Below, in pieces: positions 11,840 through 21,140 of a stretch of 64,000 bases of DNA. The DNA is from Pseudomonadota bacterium (GTDB lineage Bacteria > Pseudomonadota > Gammaproteobacteria > Xanthomonadales > Rhodanobacteraceae). The notes beneath the pieces were generated by a model that worked only from the letters and a program-made list of their open reading frames with translations, was not told the origin of the DNA and ran no database searches. The stretch covers positions 31,354-95,353 of the forward strand of contig JAFEDX010000001.1 in the NCBI GenBank assembly GCA_018241365.1, in the 5' to 3' direction. Made by a program: the position numbers and the translations under genes. Position 1 is the stretch's first letter, and the number at the start of each line of letters is the position of its first letter.

Positions 11840-12940
11840 TCATGACCTTGCTTCCCTGATGGCATGTTGTGCCAAGGCCCACGCCACGTGCTCGCGCACC
11901 AGCAATGAAGGGTCATCGGCGCGGGCGGCAAGTGCGGCCATGACCGCAGGCGTGTGCGGGGCGTTGCCCAGCGCGGTGGCGACGTTGCGCATGAAACCCG
12001 CGTAGCCGGCGCGGCGGATCGGCATGCCTTCGGTCTTGCGCAGGAACACGTCTTCGGTCCACGCGAACAGCTCGAGCAGTTTCGCGCCGTCGAGTCCGTG
12101 GCGGGGCGCGAAGTCTTCTTCGTGGGTGGGTTGGGCGAACTTGTTCCACGGGCACACCAGCTGGCAGTCGTCGCAGCCGAATACGCGGTTGCCGATCAGC
12201 GGGCGCAGGTCTTCGGGAATTGCGTCGTGCGATTCGATCGTGAGGTAGGCGATGCAGCGGCGCGCGTCGAGTTGCTGCGGCCCGGTGATCGCCTGCGTCG
12301 GGCACACGTCGATGCATTTGCTGCAGGTGCCGCAGTAGTCCTTGACAGGGGCGTCGATCGGCAGCGGCAGGTTGGTGTACAGCTCGCCGAGGAAGAACCA
12401 CGAACCCGCGTCACGGTCGAGCAGCAGGGTGTGCTTGCCGATCCAGCCCAGCCCCGCCTTGCGCGCCAGCGCCTTTTCCATGACCGGAGCCGAGTCGCAG
12501 AACGGGCGCCAATGGAACGGGCCGATCTCGGCCTCGATCCGCAGCGCGAGTCTCTTCAGCCGGTTGCGCATCAGCTTGTGGTAGTCGCGCCCCAGCGCGT
12601 AGCGCGCGATGTAGGCGCGCTCGCCGTCGCCGAGCGTGTGCCAGGCGGCGCGCGCCGGGATGCCCTTGGGGAAATAATCCATGCGCGCGGTGATCACCCG
12701 CACGGTGCCGGGGATCAATTCCCCGGGACGCGTGCGCTTGCTGCCGTGTTCGGCGAGATAGGCCATCGTGCCGTTGCGACCTTCGCGCAGGTACTGCTGG
12801 AGGCGCACCTCGTCTTCGGCAAGGTCGGTATCGGCGATGCCCACTTTCGCAAAACCGAGCTCCACGCCCCACGTCTTGATCCGCCGTGCCAGCACGGCAT
12901 GGTCGATGCCCGTGTGGACGGCCTCACGACTGTCATTCAT
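11840..12940 (-). CDS. queG: Epoxyqueuosine reductase
   Basis: A 366-residue cobalamin and iron-sulfur enzyme that reduces epoxyqueuosine to queuosine in tRNA. Two 4Fe-4S motifs are visible: CGTCSKCIDVCPTQAI, then CDDCQLVCPWN. The catalytic Asp region PFCDSAPVMEK and GLGWIGKHTLL are conserved, and the C-terminus (NVATALGNAP...) has the HEAT-like end of the longer QueG form. It is divergent from nnr, an arrangement common in gammaproteobacteria. Confidence 0.96.
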   Translation of the reverse strand: MNDSREAVHTGIDHAVLARRIKTWGVELGFAKVGIADTDLAEDEVRLQQYLREGRNGTMAYLAEHGSKRTRPGELIPGTVRVITARMDYFPKGIPARAAWHTLGDGERAYIARYALGRDYHKLMRNRLKRLALRIEAEIGPFHWRPFCDSAPVMEKALARKAGLGWIGKHTLLLDRDAGSWFFLGELYTNLPLPIDAPVKDYCGTCSKCIDVCPTQAITGPQQLDARRCIAYLTIESHDAIPEDLRPLIGNRVFGCDDCQLVCPWNKFAQPTHEEDFAPRHGLDGAKLLELFAWTEDVFLRKTEGMPIRRAGYAGFMRNVATALGNAPHTPAVMAALAARADDPSLLVREHVAWALAQHAIREARS

Positions 12941-12962
12941 GCGACCATTGTAGGATCACGCG

Positions 12963-14435
12963 ATGGCGCATCCTGACCCGCAAACCGCGCTTTTCACCAC
13001 CGCGCAGGTGCGTGCGCTCGATCGCGCCGCGATCGACGGTGGCATTCCCGGCATCCAGTTGATGGAGCGTGCGGCGCATGCCGCTTTCGAACTGCTGCGT
13101 CAGCGCTGGCCGCAAGCGCGCAATGTGGGTGTGCTTTGCGGGCCCGGCAACAATGGCGGCGACGGGTTCCTGCTGGCGGCGCTGGCGCGCGCCGCAGGCT
13201 TGCAGGCGCAGGGCGTGGTCGTTGCCGAACATTCCACCGGCGATGCGGCGCTGGCGCGTGACCGCTTCCTGCGTGAGGGCGGCGCGGTGTCGCCAGCCAC
13301 GGTCTTGCCGGATGCTGACGTGTATGTCGATGCGCTGTTCGGCTCGGGTCTCAATCGTGCGCCCGTGGGCGCAGCCGCAGACCTGATCAAGGCGTTGAAT
13401 GCGCAGCAGCAACCGGTGCTGGCGCTGGACGTGCCGAGTGGGCTGGATTCGGATACCGGCGTCGCGTTCGAGCCCTGCGTGCGCGCGTCAGCCACGATCT
13501 GCTTCGTTGGCTGGAAGCGTGGCCTGTTCACCGGGCGAGGTTCGGATCAATGCGGTGAACGCACGCTCGCGACGCTGGACATCCCCGACGGAGTGTTTGC
13601 AGCGCAATTGCCCGATGCGGCGCTATTGGTGCCGCAAGCATTGCCGCCGCGCCCGCGTGCCAGCCACAAGGGTCGCAACGGACACGTGTTGGCGATCGGC
13701 GGCGACCTTGGCGCGGGCGGCGCGGTGCGGATGTGCGGCGAGGCCGCGGCGCGCGTCGGTGCAGGTCTGGTCAGCATTGCCACGCGTGAGGCCAACGTTG
13801 GCGCGATCCTCGCGGCGCGCCCGGAGCTGATGCCGCATGGCGTGCACGTGCCGCGCAATCTCGAACCGCTGCTGACACGCGCGACGGTGCTGGCATTGGG
13901 ACCAGGTCTGGGTCAGGACGATTGGGGCAAGGGTTTGTGGCAGGCGGCGCTGGACGCCGGCAAGCCGACGGTTCTGGATGCCGACGGCTTGAACCTGCTG
14001 GCGGCAACTCCGCGTGCGCTGCCGGGGCAGAGCGTGCTGACCCCGCACCCTGGGGAAGCCTCGCGCCTGCTGGGGCGCTCCGTCGGCGACGTCGAGTCCG
14101 ACCGTTTTTCCGCTGCGCGCACGCTTGCACAAAAATATCGCGCCGTCGTGGTGTTGAAGGGTGCGGGGTCGCTGATTGCCGATCCGGACGGACGGGTCGC
14201 GGTGTGCCCGTGGGGCAATCCCGGCATGGCCAGCGGCGGCATGGGCGATGTGCTCACGGGCGTGATCGCAGGCCTGGTTGCCCAGGGCCAGGGCGCGTGG
14301 GAGGCCGCGTGTCTTGGCGTCGGTCTGCATGCCCGCGCCGGCGACCTCGCTGCCCGCGCCGGAGAACGCGGCTTGCTGGCTTCGGACCTTTTCCCGTACT
14401 TGCGAGCACTGGTGAATGGCCGTGTCGGAACCTGA
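12963..14435 (+). CDS. nnr: Bifunctional NAD(P)HX epimerase / ADP-dependent NAD(P)HX dehydratase
   Basis: 490 residues. The N-terminal half is the YjeF_N epimerase (GPGNNGGDGFLLA, DALFGSGLNR, LDVPSGLDSDTG); the C-terminal half is the ribokinase-like dehydratase (GHVLAIGGD, LGPGLGQDDWG, VLDADGLNLLA, LTPHPGEASRL, GMASGGMGDVLTGVI). Together they repair hydrated NADH and NADPH. Its 3' end overlaps tsaE by 20 nt, the usual nnr-tsaE-amidase order. Confidence 0.97.
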   Translation: MAHPDPQTALFTTAQVRALDRAAIDGGIPGIQLMERAAHAAFELLRQRWPQARNVGVLCGPGNNGGDGFLLAALARAAGLQAQGVVVAEHSTGDAALARDRFLREGGAVSPATVLPDADVYVDALFGSGLNRAPVGAAADLIKALNAQQQPVLALDVPSGLDSDTGVAFEPCVRASATICFVGWKRGLFTGRGSDQCGERTLATLDIPDGVFAAQLPDAALLVPQALPPRPRASHKGRNGHVLAIGGDLGAGGAVRMCGEAAARVGAGLVSIATREANVGAILAARPELMPHGVHVPRNLEPLLTRATVLALGPGLGQDDWGKGLWQAALDAGKPTVLDADGLNLLAATPRALPGQSVLTPHPGEASRLLGRSVGDVESDRFSAARTLAQKYRAVVVLKGAGSLIADPDGRVAVCPWGNPGMASGGMGDVLTGVIAGLVAQGQGAWEAACLGVGLHARAGDLAARAGERGLLASDLFPYLRALVNGRVGT

Positions 14436-14913
14436 GCGAACCCTGGCGGTGAACCTGCCGGATGAAGCCGCAACAACGGCATTGGCGCAGCGGCTGGCGC
14501 CGGCACTGCTGGAAGGCGGTGTCGTGTACCTGCGCGGCGAACTTGGGGCGGGCAAGACCACGTTTGCACGGGCGCTGCTGCGGGGGTTGGGCGTGGGTGA
14601 GCGCGTCAAGAGCCCGACCTACAGCTTGCTGGAGCGCTATGCGGTGAACGGGCGCGACGCGTTCCACCTCGATCTGTACCGCATCGCCGATGCGGGCGAG
14701 CTGGAATGGCTGGGCCTGGATGAACTGGATTCGCCCGGCGCCATCGTGCTGGTCGAATGGCCCGAGCGTGGCCGTGGCGCGCTGCCGGCGGCGGACCTTG
14801 AAGTGGTGCTGGAGCACGCCGGCACGGGGCGGCGCGGTTATCTGACGACCGCGTCCACACGGGCACGTGCGTGGTTTGCAGGCGTTGGCACGGCGCCCAA
14901 GGCGGCTGGCTAA
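14416..14913 (+). CDS. tsaE: TsaE, tRNA t6A biosynthesis ATPase
   Basis: A 165-residue P-loop ATPase with Walker A in RGELGAGKTTFARALLRGLG, followed by VKSPTYSLLERY and HLDLYRIAD, and the WPERG segment typical of TsaE. It drives turnover of the TsaB-TsaD complex. The start lies inside the end of nnr, implying coupled translation. Confidence 0.95.
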   Translation: MAVSEPERTLAVNLPDEAATTALAQRLAPALLEGGVVYLRGELGAGKTTFARALLRGLGVGERVKSPTYSLLERYAVNGRDAFHLDLYRIADAGELEWLGLDELDSPGAIVLVEWPERGRGALPAADLEVVLEHAGTGRRGYLTTASTRARAWFAGVGTAPKAAG

Positions 14914-14944
14914 CATCGACTTGGCGCAGTTTCCTTAGCTTGCA

Positions 14945-14974
14945 TCGACAAAACTGCTGCAGCTAGCGGATAAC
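14945..14974 (+). promoter_or_regulatory. Possible promoter of the amidase gene
   Basis: TCGACA at 14945-14950 and GATAAC at 14969-14974 are spaced by 18 nt, about 50 nt before the amidase start. The hexamers are imperfect; tentative. Confidence 0.35.
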
Positions 14975-15025
14975 AAAGGAGAAATAGCTTGCAATCCGGC
15001 GTGGCTTGCGGTTGAATTCGCGACC

Positions 15026-16522
15026 ATGAGGGGGACAATCCGCCCATTGCTGTCGGTCATGGTCTGGATTTGCGGCGCACTGGCGTGTCTCGCGGCCGTC
15101 GCGGCGCCGCCCGCAACCGCGAACAGCAAGGTGACCGCAGTGCGCATCTGGGGCGGCCCGGATTCCACGCGCGTGATCTTCGAACTGTCCGGTCCCGTGG
15201 ATTATGCCCTGTTCCAGCTGGCCAAGCCCGACCGGGTGGTGCTTGATCTCGACAACGGCGCGTTCGGCAAGAACGTGGTCGCCCAGCCCGGCAAGGGCGT
15301 GGTCAAGGACATGCGCATCGGCCACTACCAGGGCAAGGCGCGGGTCGTGCTCGATCTCGATGGCCCGGCGCATCCCAAGAGCTTCCTGCTGACCCCCGCG
15401 GGCCAATACGGTTACCGGCTGGTGGTGGACCTCGGCACGCCCAGCGACAAGCCGTCGAAAATCGTGCGCACCATCGACGACGACGTCGCGCAGGGCAAGC
15501 CACGTCCGGTGGTGATCGCCGTCGATGCCGGCCATGGCGGCGACGATCCCGGTGCGCGCGGGCAGGGTGGCACCCTGGAAAAGAACGTCACGCTGGAAAT
15601 CGCCAAGGATCTGGCCAAGCTGATCGACGCGCAGCCCGGAATGCAGGCAGTGTTGACCCGCAAGGGCGATTATTTCGTGCCGCTGGAGAAACGCTTCCAG
15701 ATCGCGCGCGAACACAAGGCCGACCTGTTCGTCTCGATCCACGCGAACTCCTGCCCGGATTACTGCGATGCGCGGGGCGCGTCGGTGTGGGTGCTGTCCA
15801 CCCACGGCAAGCAGAGCGAGGCCGGGCGCTGGCTGGCCAAGAGCGAAAACGCGTCCGACCTGATCGGCGGCGTGTCGCTGGACGACAAGGGCCACATGCT
15901 GGCGTCGGTGCTGCTGGACCTTTCGCAAGGCGCCAGCATGCACGCTGCGCACGAGGTGGGCGGCGACATCCTGACGGCGCTGGGCAAGATCGGACCGCTC
16001 TACCGCAACACGGTGCAGGGTGCCAATTTCGTGGTGCTGCGTTCGCCCGACGTGCCTTCTATCCTGGTCGAAACCGCGTTCATCAGCAATCGCGCGGACG
16101 AGCGCAGGCTCGGCAGCAGCAAGGATCGCGAGCAACTGGCCCAGGCCGTCCTGACCGGCGTGCGCCAATACTTCGAGACCACGCCGCCGCCCGGAACCTG
16201 GTTCGCGCAGCAGCGCAACAAGCGCCTGAACCTGACCCCCGACACGGGCACCCGGATCGCTGCTGCCGACTCCAAGACGAGCACAGTCGCACCTCCGGAC
16301 GCGCCGGTGTCCGCGCCGATCGTGGTGGCGTCCGCCAAGAAGGCGGCGCGCGGCGACAATGACGTCCAGGACATGCACAAGGTCACGCGCGGCGAGACCT
16401 TGTCCGGGATCGCCCAGCAATACGGCGTCAGCATGAGTGCGTTGCGCTCGCTCAACTCCGGCAAGATACCGTCCAGCGGGATGGTGCAGACCGGGCAGGT
16501 GCTGTTGATCCCGAGTTCTTGA
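15026..16522 (+). CDS. N-acetylmuramoyl-L-alanine amidase with AMIN and LysM domains (AmiC/AmiB-like)
   Basis: A 498-residue periplasmic cell-wall hydrolase. Order: signal peptide (1-32, ending AAPPATA), AMIN domain (about 35-135, VTAVRIWGGPDSTRVIFELSG), zinc amidase_3 domain (about 165-395) with metal ligands in AVDAGHGGDDPGARG, the Glu after TLEKNVTLE, SIHANS, and ETAFISN; then a linker and a C-terminal LysM (MHKVTRGETLSGIAQQYGVS) binding glycan. This is the AmiB/AmiC architecture used in daughter-cell separation. It follows tsaE, as amiB does in enterics; mutL does not follow here. Confidence 0.93.
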   Translation: MRGTIRPLLSVMVWICGALACLAAVAAPPATANSKVTAVRIWGGPDSTRVIFELSGPVDYALFQLAKPDRVVLDLDNGAFGKNVVAQPGKGVVKDMRIGHYQGKARVVLDLDGPAHPKSFLLTPAGQYGYRLVVDLGTPSDKPSKIVRTIDDDVAQGKPRPVVIAVDAGHGGDDPGARGQGGTLEKNVTLEIAKDLAKLIDAQPGMQAVLTRKGDYFVPLEKRFQIAREHKADLFVSIHANSCPDYCDARGASVWVLSTHGKQSEAGRWLAKSENASDLIGGVSLDDKGHMLASVLLDLSQGASMHAAHEVGGDILTALGKIGPLYRNTVQGANFVVLRSPDVPSILVETAFISNRADERRLGSSKDREQLAQAVLTGVRQYFETTPPPGTWFAQQRNKRLNLTPDTGTRIAAADSKTSTVAPPDAPVSAPIVVASAKKAARGDNDVQDMHKVTRGETLSGIAQQYGVSMSALRSLNSGKIPSSGMVQTGQVLLIPSS

Positions 16523-16543
16523 GCGCGTGCCGTGTGTTCCGCT

Positions 16544-16572
16544 TTGACAGTCGGCCTGAGCGACCCGATAAT
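16544..16572 (+). promoter_or_regulatory. Promoter of tRNA-Asn
   Basis: TTGACA at 16544-16549 and GATAAT at 16567-16572 with a 17-nt spacer, ending 12 nt before the tRNA 5' end. This is the best sigma-70 match in the window, as expected for a stable RNA gene. Confidence 0.85.
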
Positions 16573-16584
16573 GTGCGGCTCGCT

Positions 16585-16658
16585 GCCCGAATAGCTCAGC
16601 TGGTTAGAGCACTAGACTGTTAATCTGGGGGTCCTTGGTTCGAGTCCAAGTTCGGGCG
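16585..16658 (+). tRNA. tRNA-Asn (anticodon GTT)
   Basis: A complete cloverleaf: acceptor GCCCGAA pairs with TTCGGGC, D arm GCTC/GAGC, anticodon stem CTAGA/TCTGG around loop CTGTTAA (anticodon GTT), T arm with GGTTCGAGTCC. Discriminator base G, as expected for Asn. CCA is not encoded. Confidence 0.97.
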
Positions 16659-16668
16659 CATCCACACG

Positions 16669-16700
16669 AGGCCGACGTTTCCACGTCGGCCTTCTTGTTT
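16669..16700 (+). terminator. Terminator after tRNA-Asn
   Basis: Ten-base-pair stem AGGCCGACGT / ACGTCGGCCT with a four-base loop, followed by a T-rich tail. Confidence 0.85.
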
Positions 16701-16780
16701 CCCGCTTTCGTTGACGTCACGTAGACACGGTTTTCTTGCATACTCCCGGACTTCGTTTCCCGTGATGGAGTACAGGCAAG

Positions 16781-18268
16781 GTGACCGCAATCGCGCAGGC
16801 GTCGGCAGGCATCAGCGGCATGGCGGTGTACCTGCCGCCGTACCGGGTCGATCTCGAGCAATGGTCAAGCTGGACCGGCAACGATGGCGCGAAGACGCGC
16901 GCGGTGGTCGGCCACGCGTTCCGCATGGCGGGGCCGGACCAGAACGTCTACACGCTCGCCGCCAATGCGGTGCTGCGCCTGATCGACCAGTACGACATTG
17001 ATCCGTGCCACATCGGCTACCTGGCGCTGGGCACGGAATCCAGCATCGACAATGCCGCCGGCGCGGTCATCGTCCGCGGGCTGGTGGACCAGGCGTTGCA
17101 GGCCGAAGGCAAGCCGGCGCTGGCGCGCGATTGCGAGGTGCCGGAGTTCAAGCACGCCTGCCTCGGCGGCGTGTATGCACTGAAAGGTGGTCTGCGTTAT
17201 CTCGCCTGCGATGGCCATGGCCGGCAGGCCATTGTGGTCAGCTCCGACATTGCGGAATACGCACGCGGCAGCAGCGGTGAGCCGACCCAGGGCGCCGGTG
17301 CGGTCGCCATGTTGCTGGAAGCGTCGCCGCGGCTGCTGGAATTTGATCTCGCGGCGAGCGGCAGCGCATCGGACTATCGCGGGCTGGATTTCCGCAAGCC
17401 ATTCCTGCGCTTTGCCGGACAGACGCCGGGACGGCATGGCCACCTGAACGACTTGCCGGTGTTCAACGGCAAGTATTCGACCGACTGCTACACCGAAGCG
17501 ACGCTGCGCGCGTTGGATGCAATGTTCGCGCGGCGCGGCGGAGCGCGCAGCGCCTGTTTGCGCGACTGTGCAGCGGTGTTCATGCATCGCCCGTATCACC
17601 ACATGCCGCGCAACGCATGGGCCCTGGCCTACCTCGCCGCGCTGGCACGCGATGCCGCCGGCGACCCGGCGGCTGCGATCGAGTGGACAACATATTGCGA
17701 CGCGGCTGGAGTGGCGCCGGAGGACGCTGCACGCGAGCTGTCTGCGAGCCCCCCCGCGAGTGACGCGGGTGCGTTGCCGCCGTCGGCGTATCCGAAGGCG
17801 ACGGCGGTGTTGAAGGCGTTCCGTGCGGGCGGTGCGTACCGGGAAATCGTGGACGACAAATTGCGGCTCGGAGCGGCGGCCACGATGGAGCTTGGGAATC
17901 TTTACACCGCCGCGTTGCCTGCATGGCTGGCGGCCGGGCTGGAAGATGCTGCCGCCCACGACATCACGCTGGATGGCCGCGAGCTGCTGGTGCTCGGTTA
18001 CGGCAGTGGCGACGCCGCCGAGGCGCTTCCGGCGCGCGTTGTCCCCGGGTGGCGCGAGGCCGCGCGGGCGATCCGCTTCCGCGATGCGCTGGCAGGCGTC
18101 GTGGATCTCGAGCGTGCCCAGTACGAATCCCTGCACGACACGGGGATGCTGGATGGCGCGCAAATGCCGGCGCCATCGGGTCTCGCCATCGACCATGTCG
18201 GTACGCACGACGACAGCGCGTTCCAGGATTTCGGCATCGCGTACTATCGGTATTGCGGACGTCCGTGA
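16781..18268 (+). CDS. Hydroxymethylglutaryl-CoA synthase family protein
   Basis: A 495-residue thiolase-superfamily condensing enzyme. The three catalytic residues of HMG-CoA synthase can be placed: Glu86 in LGTESSID, Cys127 in HACLGGVYA and His269 in FMHRPYHHMPRNAW. The predicted start is a GTG at 16781. The family joins acetyl-CoA to acetoacetyl-CoA (mevalonate pathway, leucine breakdown in reverse) or makes beta-branches in polyketides. No mevalonate or polyketide genes are nearby, so its substrate is uncertain. It sits alone after tRNA-Asn. Confidence 0.85.
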   Translation: MTAIAQASAGISGMAVYLPPYRVDLEQWSSWTGNDGAKTRAVVGHAFRMAGPDQNVYTLAANAVLRLIDQYDIDPCHIGYLALGTESSIDNAAGAVIVRGLVDQALQAEGKPALARDCEVPEFKHACLGGVYALKGGLRYLACDGHGRQAIVVSSDIAEYARGSSGEPTQGAGAVAMLLEASPRLLEFDLAASGSASDYRGLDFRKPFLRFAGQTPGRHGHLNDLPVFNGKYSTDCYTEATLRALDAMFARRGGARSACLRDCAAVFMHRPYHHMPRNAWALAYLAALARDAAGDPAAAIEWTTYCDAAGVAPEDAARELSASPPASDAGALPPSAYPKATAVLKAFRAGGAYREIVDDKLRLGAAATMELGNLYTAALPAWLAAGLEDAAAHDITLDGRELLVLGYGSGDAAEALPARVVPGWREAARAIRFRDALAGVVDLERAQYESLHDTGMLDGAQMPAPSGLAIDHVGTHDDSAFQDFGIAYYRYCGRP

Positions 18269-18335
18269 CGCGTGGCCTGGCGACGCGCCTGATTGCGTGC
18301 TCGCTGTCGGCTTTCACGCCGGGCGCGTCGAGTTG

Positions 18336-18890
18336 CTATTGCTGAAACCCCGCGAGGCAGGCTTGCAGATGCGCCGCGTCCGGACTGTCAATGCGGACAC
18401 GCCCCGAATTCGCCACGACCACCGACTTTCCGTTGCGGTCGCGCGTGTGGCAAACCGTGAAGGTCACGTTGCTGCCGCCCGCGCTGCCGCTGGGCTGGAA
18501 GGCGAGCTGTCCGCGACCCGCGCTGGTGATCATGCGGGTGCCGGCGGGCAGTGCGCCGATCGTCGCCAGGGCTTGAACGCCGGTATCCGGCTGACCGTCG
18601 TGGTCCGCATCGTTGGCAACGATCCATCCGTATTGCCAATCGTCGCCCTTGAGGCAGCGACGCCCGTCGCGGCTCGGGCAAACCAGTACGCGCGTGTTGT
18701 GCATCACGGCGGTGGTGCGCGCGTGCCGCAGCGAGTCGGCGATCGACGCTTCCGCGCCGCTTGCGTGGCTGCGCGCGATCAGGCTGCCCATGGCGGGTGC
18801 GCCGATCATCAGGGTGATCGCTGCGATCGCCAACACGATCAGCAACTCGGTCAGGGTGAAACCGTCCATTGCAGCGTGGCGTGTGCGCAT
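18336..18890 (-). CDS. FimT/GspH-type pseudopilin
   Basis: A 184-residue minor pilin-like protein. Shortly after the start lies a prepilin signature, GFTLTELLIVLAIAAITLMI, with the cleavage Gly, Phe+1 and Glu+5 that PilD processes; the rest is the GspH/FimT domain, with a Cys pair near the end (FTVCHTRD...LQACLAG). The start at 18890 has GGAGA five bases upstream; open frame extends further but would put extra charge before the leader. Likely a minor pseudopilin of type IV pili, possibly in DNA uptake; no other pilus genes are adjacent. Divergent from uvrB. Confidence 0.87.
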   Translation of the reverse strand: MRTRHAAMDGFTLTELLIVLAIAAITLMIGAPAMGSLIARSHASGAEASIADSLRHARTTAVMHNTRVLVCPSRDGRRCLKGDDWQYGWIVANDADHDGQPDTGVQALATIGALPAGTRMITSAGRGQLAFQPSGSAGGSNVTFTVCHTRDRNGKSVVVANSGRVRIDSPDAAHLQACLAGFQQ

Positions 18891-18973
18891 GACCGTCTCC
18901 ATCGGGATGGGGACAGTCTGCAACCCGCGTGTGCCGCGGGGCAGCGGCATCCTGCGCCTGCTTGCGTCGGACA

Positions 18974-18996
18974 ATGCTGACACGGGATGTCAGCAT
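18974..18996. promoter_or_regulatory. Perfect inverted repeat upstream of uvrB
   Basis: Arms ATGCTGACA and TGTCAGCAT (9 bp, no mismatch) flank a five-base centre. It lies where the uvrB -35 region would be, between divergent fimT-like and uvrB genes, and looks like an operator. Its spacing (CTG-N11-CAG) does not fit the enteric LexA box. Confidence 0.55.
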
Positions 18997-19004
18997 CGCA
19001 AACG

Positions 19005-19010
19005 TATAAT
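19005..19010 (+). promoter_or_regulatory. Probable uvrB -10 element
   Basis: A perfect TATAAT ends seven bases before the uvrB ATG. Transcription would begin at or next to the start codon, giving a leaderless mRNA. No Shine-Dalgarno is present before the ATG, which agrees. Confidence 0.6.
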
Positions 19011-19016
19011 GTCGGG

Positions 19017-21086
19017 ATGGATGCAAGCCGCACCACGCAGCAAGACAGCGAGCGCTTCGAACTGGTTGCGCCTTACCGGCCGGCGGGCGACCAGCCGCAG
19101 GCGATCGCGAAGCTGATCGAAGGCTTCAACGCGGGTTTGGCCGCGCAGACGCTGCTGGGCGTCACCGGCTCTGGCAAGACCTTCACCATCGCCAACGTGG
19201 TGCAGGCGGTACAGCGGCCGACGCTGGTGCTGGCCCCCAACAAGACCCTCGCCGCGCAGTTGTACGGCGAATTCAAGCAGTTCTTCCCGCACAACGCGGT
19301 CGAGTACTTCGTCAGCTACTACGACTATTACCAGCCGGAAGCCTACGTGCCGTCGTCCGACACGTACATCGAGAAGGACGCCTCGATCAACGACCACATC
19401 GAACAGATGCGCCTCGCTGCGACCAAGGCGCTGTTGTCGCGGCGCGACGCGCTGATCGTCGGCACCGTATCCGCGATCTACGGTCTGGGCGACCCGGAAG
19501 ACTATTTGTCGCTGCGGTTGATCCTCTCGATCGGTGATCGCGTGGACCAGCGCGCGCTGCTGCGGCAGTTGACCGAACTGCAATACACCCGCAACGAGAT
19601 GGAGCTGCGCCGCGGCACCTATCGCGTGCGTGGCGAAAGCCTCGATATCTTCCCCGCGGAAAATGAAACCGAGGCACTGCGCATCGAGATGTTCGACGGC
19701 GAGGTCGAAAAGATTTCGATGTTCGATCCGCTGACCGGTGACACGCTGCGCAAACTGCCGCGCTGCGTGGTGTATCCCGCCACGCACTACGCCTCGACCC
19801 GCGAAAGCGTGTTGAACGCCATCGATACCATCAAGGAAGAACTGAAGGAGCGGCTGGAAGTGCTGCGTGGCGCGGGCAAGCTGCTGGAGGCGCAGCGGCT
19901 GGAACAGCGCACCCTGTACGACATGGAGATGATGCACGAGGTGGGTTACTGCCAGGGCATCGAGAATTATTCGCGGCACCTCACGCGCCGCGCACCGGGC
20001 GAGCCGCCGCCCACGCTGTTCGATTACCTGCCGTCCGATGCGCTGCTGGTGGTCGATGAATCGCACGTCACCATTCCGCAGCTCGGCGCGATGTACAAGG
20101 GCGACCGCTCGCGCAAGGAAACCCTGGTCGAATTCGGCTTCCGCTTGCCGAGCGCGCTCGACAACCGGCCGCTGAAATTCGAGGAATGGGAGCAGCGCGA
20201 GCCGCGCACCATTTTCGTTTCGGCCACGCCGCGCGACTACGAGCTCAAGAAATCCGGCGGCAGCGTGGTCGAACTGGTGGTGCGCCCGACCGGGCTGGTC
20301 GATCCGGAAGTCGAAGTGCGCCCGGTGCGTTCGCAGGTCGACGACGTGCTGGGCGAAATCCACGCGCGGGTGAAACTGGGCGACCGCGTGCTCATCACCA
20401 CCCTGACCAAGCGCATGGCCGAGAACCTCACCGAGTTCCTTGCCGAGCAGGACGTGCGCGTGCGGTATCTGCATTCCGACATCGAAACCGTCGAGCGCGT
20501 GGAAATCATCCGCGACCTGCGGCTCGGCAAGTTCGACGTGCTGGTCGGGATCAACCTGCTGCGCGAAGGGCTGGACATGCCGGAGGTGTCGCTGGTCGCG
20601 ATCCTCGACGCCGACAAGGAAGGTTACCTGCGTTCGACCGGCTCGCTGATCCAGACCATTGGCCGCGCCGCGCGCAACGTGCGCGGCAAGGCGATCCTGT
20701 ATGCCGACACGATCACCCACTCGATGCAGGCGGCGATCGACGAAACCGACCGCCGCCGCGCCAAGCAGGTCGAATACAACCGCGAGCACGGCATCACGCC
20801 CAGGTCCATCGTGCGCGAGATCGCCGACGTGATGGAGGGCGCGCGCGAGGAACCGGTGGCACGCGGGCGCGGACGAAAGCGCGCGGGGATGGCGCCATCC
20901 CTGGCGAAGAGCTCCGTGGCCGAGGATGCCGCCGATTATTCAGCGCTCGATGCGCACGCCGCCGGCGTGTTGATCAGGAAGCTGGAGGCCGAGATGTACA
21001 AGCGCGCGCAGGATCTCGAGTTCGAGGAGGCCGCGCGCCTGCGCGACGAAATCCACCGAGTGCGCGAGCAGGCGTTGCTATCGTAG
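19017..21086 (+). CDS. uvrB: UvrB, excinuclease ABC subunit B
   Basis: A 689-residue DNA repair helicase-like protein. Helicase motif I is [14 protein letters not shown]; the beta-hairpin [21 protein letters not shown], motif II DESH, motif [11 protein letters not shown] and the C-terminal UVR motif ([28 protein letters not shown]) are all present. It takes the lesion from UvrA and recruits UvrC. Start at 19017 (MDASRTTQQ) was chosen over 18987 because a TATAAT lies just before it and the upstream codons run through an inverted repeat. The TAG stop belongs to a GTAG REP head. Confidence 0.97.
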   Translation: MDASRTTQQDSERFELVAPYRPAGDQPQAIAKLIEGFNAGLAAQTLLGVTGSGKTFTIANVVQAVQRPTLVLAPNKTLAAQLYGEFKQFFPHNAVEYFVSYYDYYQPEAYVPSSDTYIEKDASINDHIEQMRLAATKALLSRRDALIVGTVSAIYGLGDPEDYLSLRLILSIGDRVDQRALLRQLTELQYTRNEMELRRGTYRVRGESLDIFPAENETEALRIEMFDGEVEKISMFDPLTGDTLRKLPRCVVYPATHYASTRESVLNAIDTIKEELKERLEVLRGAGKLLEAQRLEQRTLYDMEMMHEVGYCQGIENYSRHLTRRAPGEPPPTLFDYLPSDALLVVDESHVTIPQLGAMYKGDRSRKETLVEFGFRLPSALDNRPLKFEEWEQREPRTIFVSATPRDYELKKSGGSVVELVVRPTGLVDPEVEVRPVRSQVDDVLGEIHARVKLGDRVLITTLTKRMAENLTEFLAEQDVRVRYLHSDIETVERVEIIRDLRLGKFDVLVGINLLREGLDMPEVSLVAILDADKEGYLRSTGSLIQTIGRAARNVRGKAILYADTITHSMQAAIDETDRRRAKQVEYNREHGITPRSIVREIADVMEGAREEPVARGRGRKRAGMAPSLAKSSVAEDAADYSALDAHAAGVLIRKLEAEMYKRAQDLEFEEAARLRDEIHRVREQALLS

Positions 21087-21105
21087 GAGCCTGCGTGCGG
21101 GAGAT
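21083..21105 (+). repeat. GTAG-headed REP-like element
   Basis: GTAGGAGCCTGCGTGCGGGAG begins at 21083; the palindrome is imperfect. Its TAG serves as the uvrB stop codon. Confidence 0.5.
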
Positions 21106-21140
21106 GAGATTCGGGTCCTCGCTTCAGCGTGAGCCACGCC

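Noticed and set aside
18974..18996. Palindrome upstream of uvrB as a LexA (SOS) box
   Set aside because: Half-site spacing is CTG-N11-CAG rather than the enteric N10, and it does not resemble the xanthomonad LexA site either.
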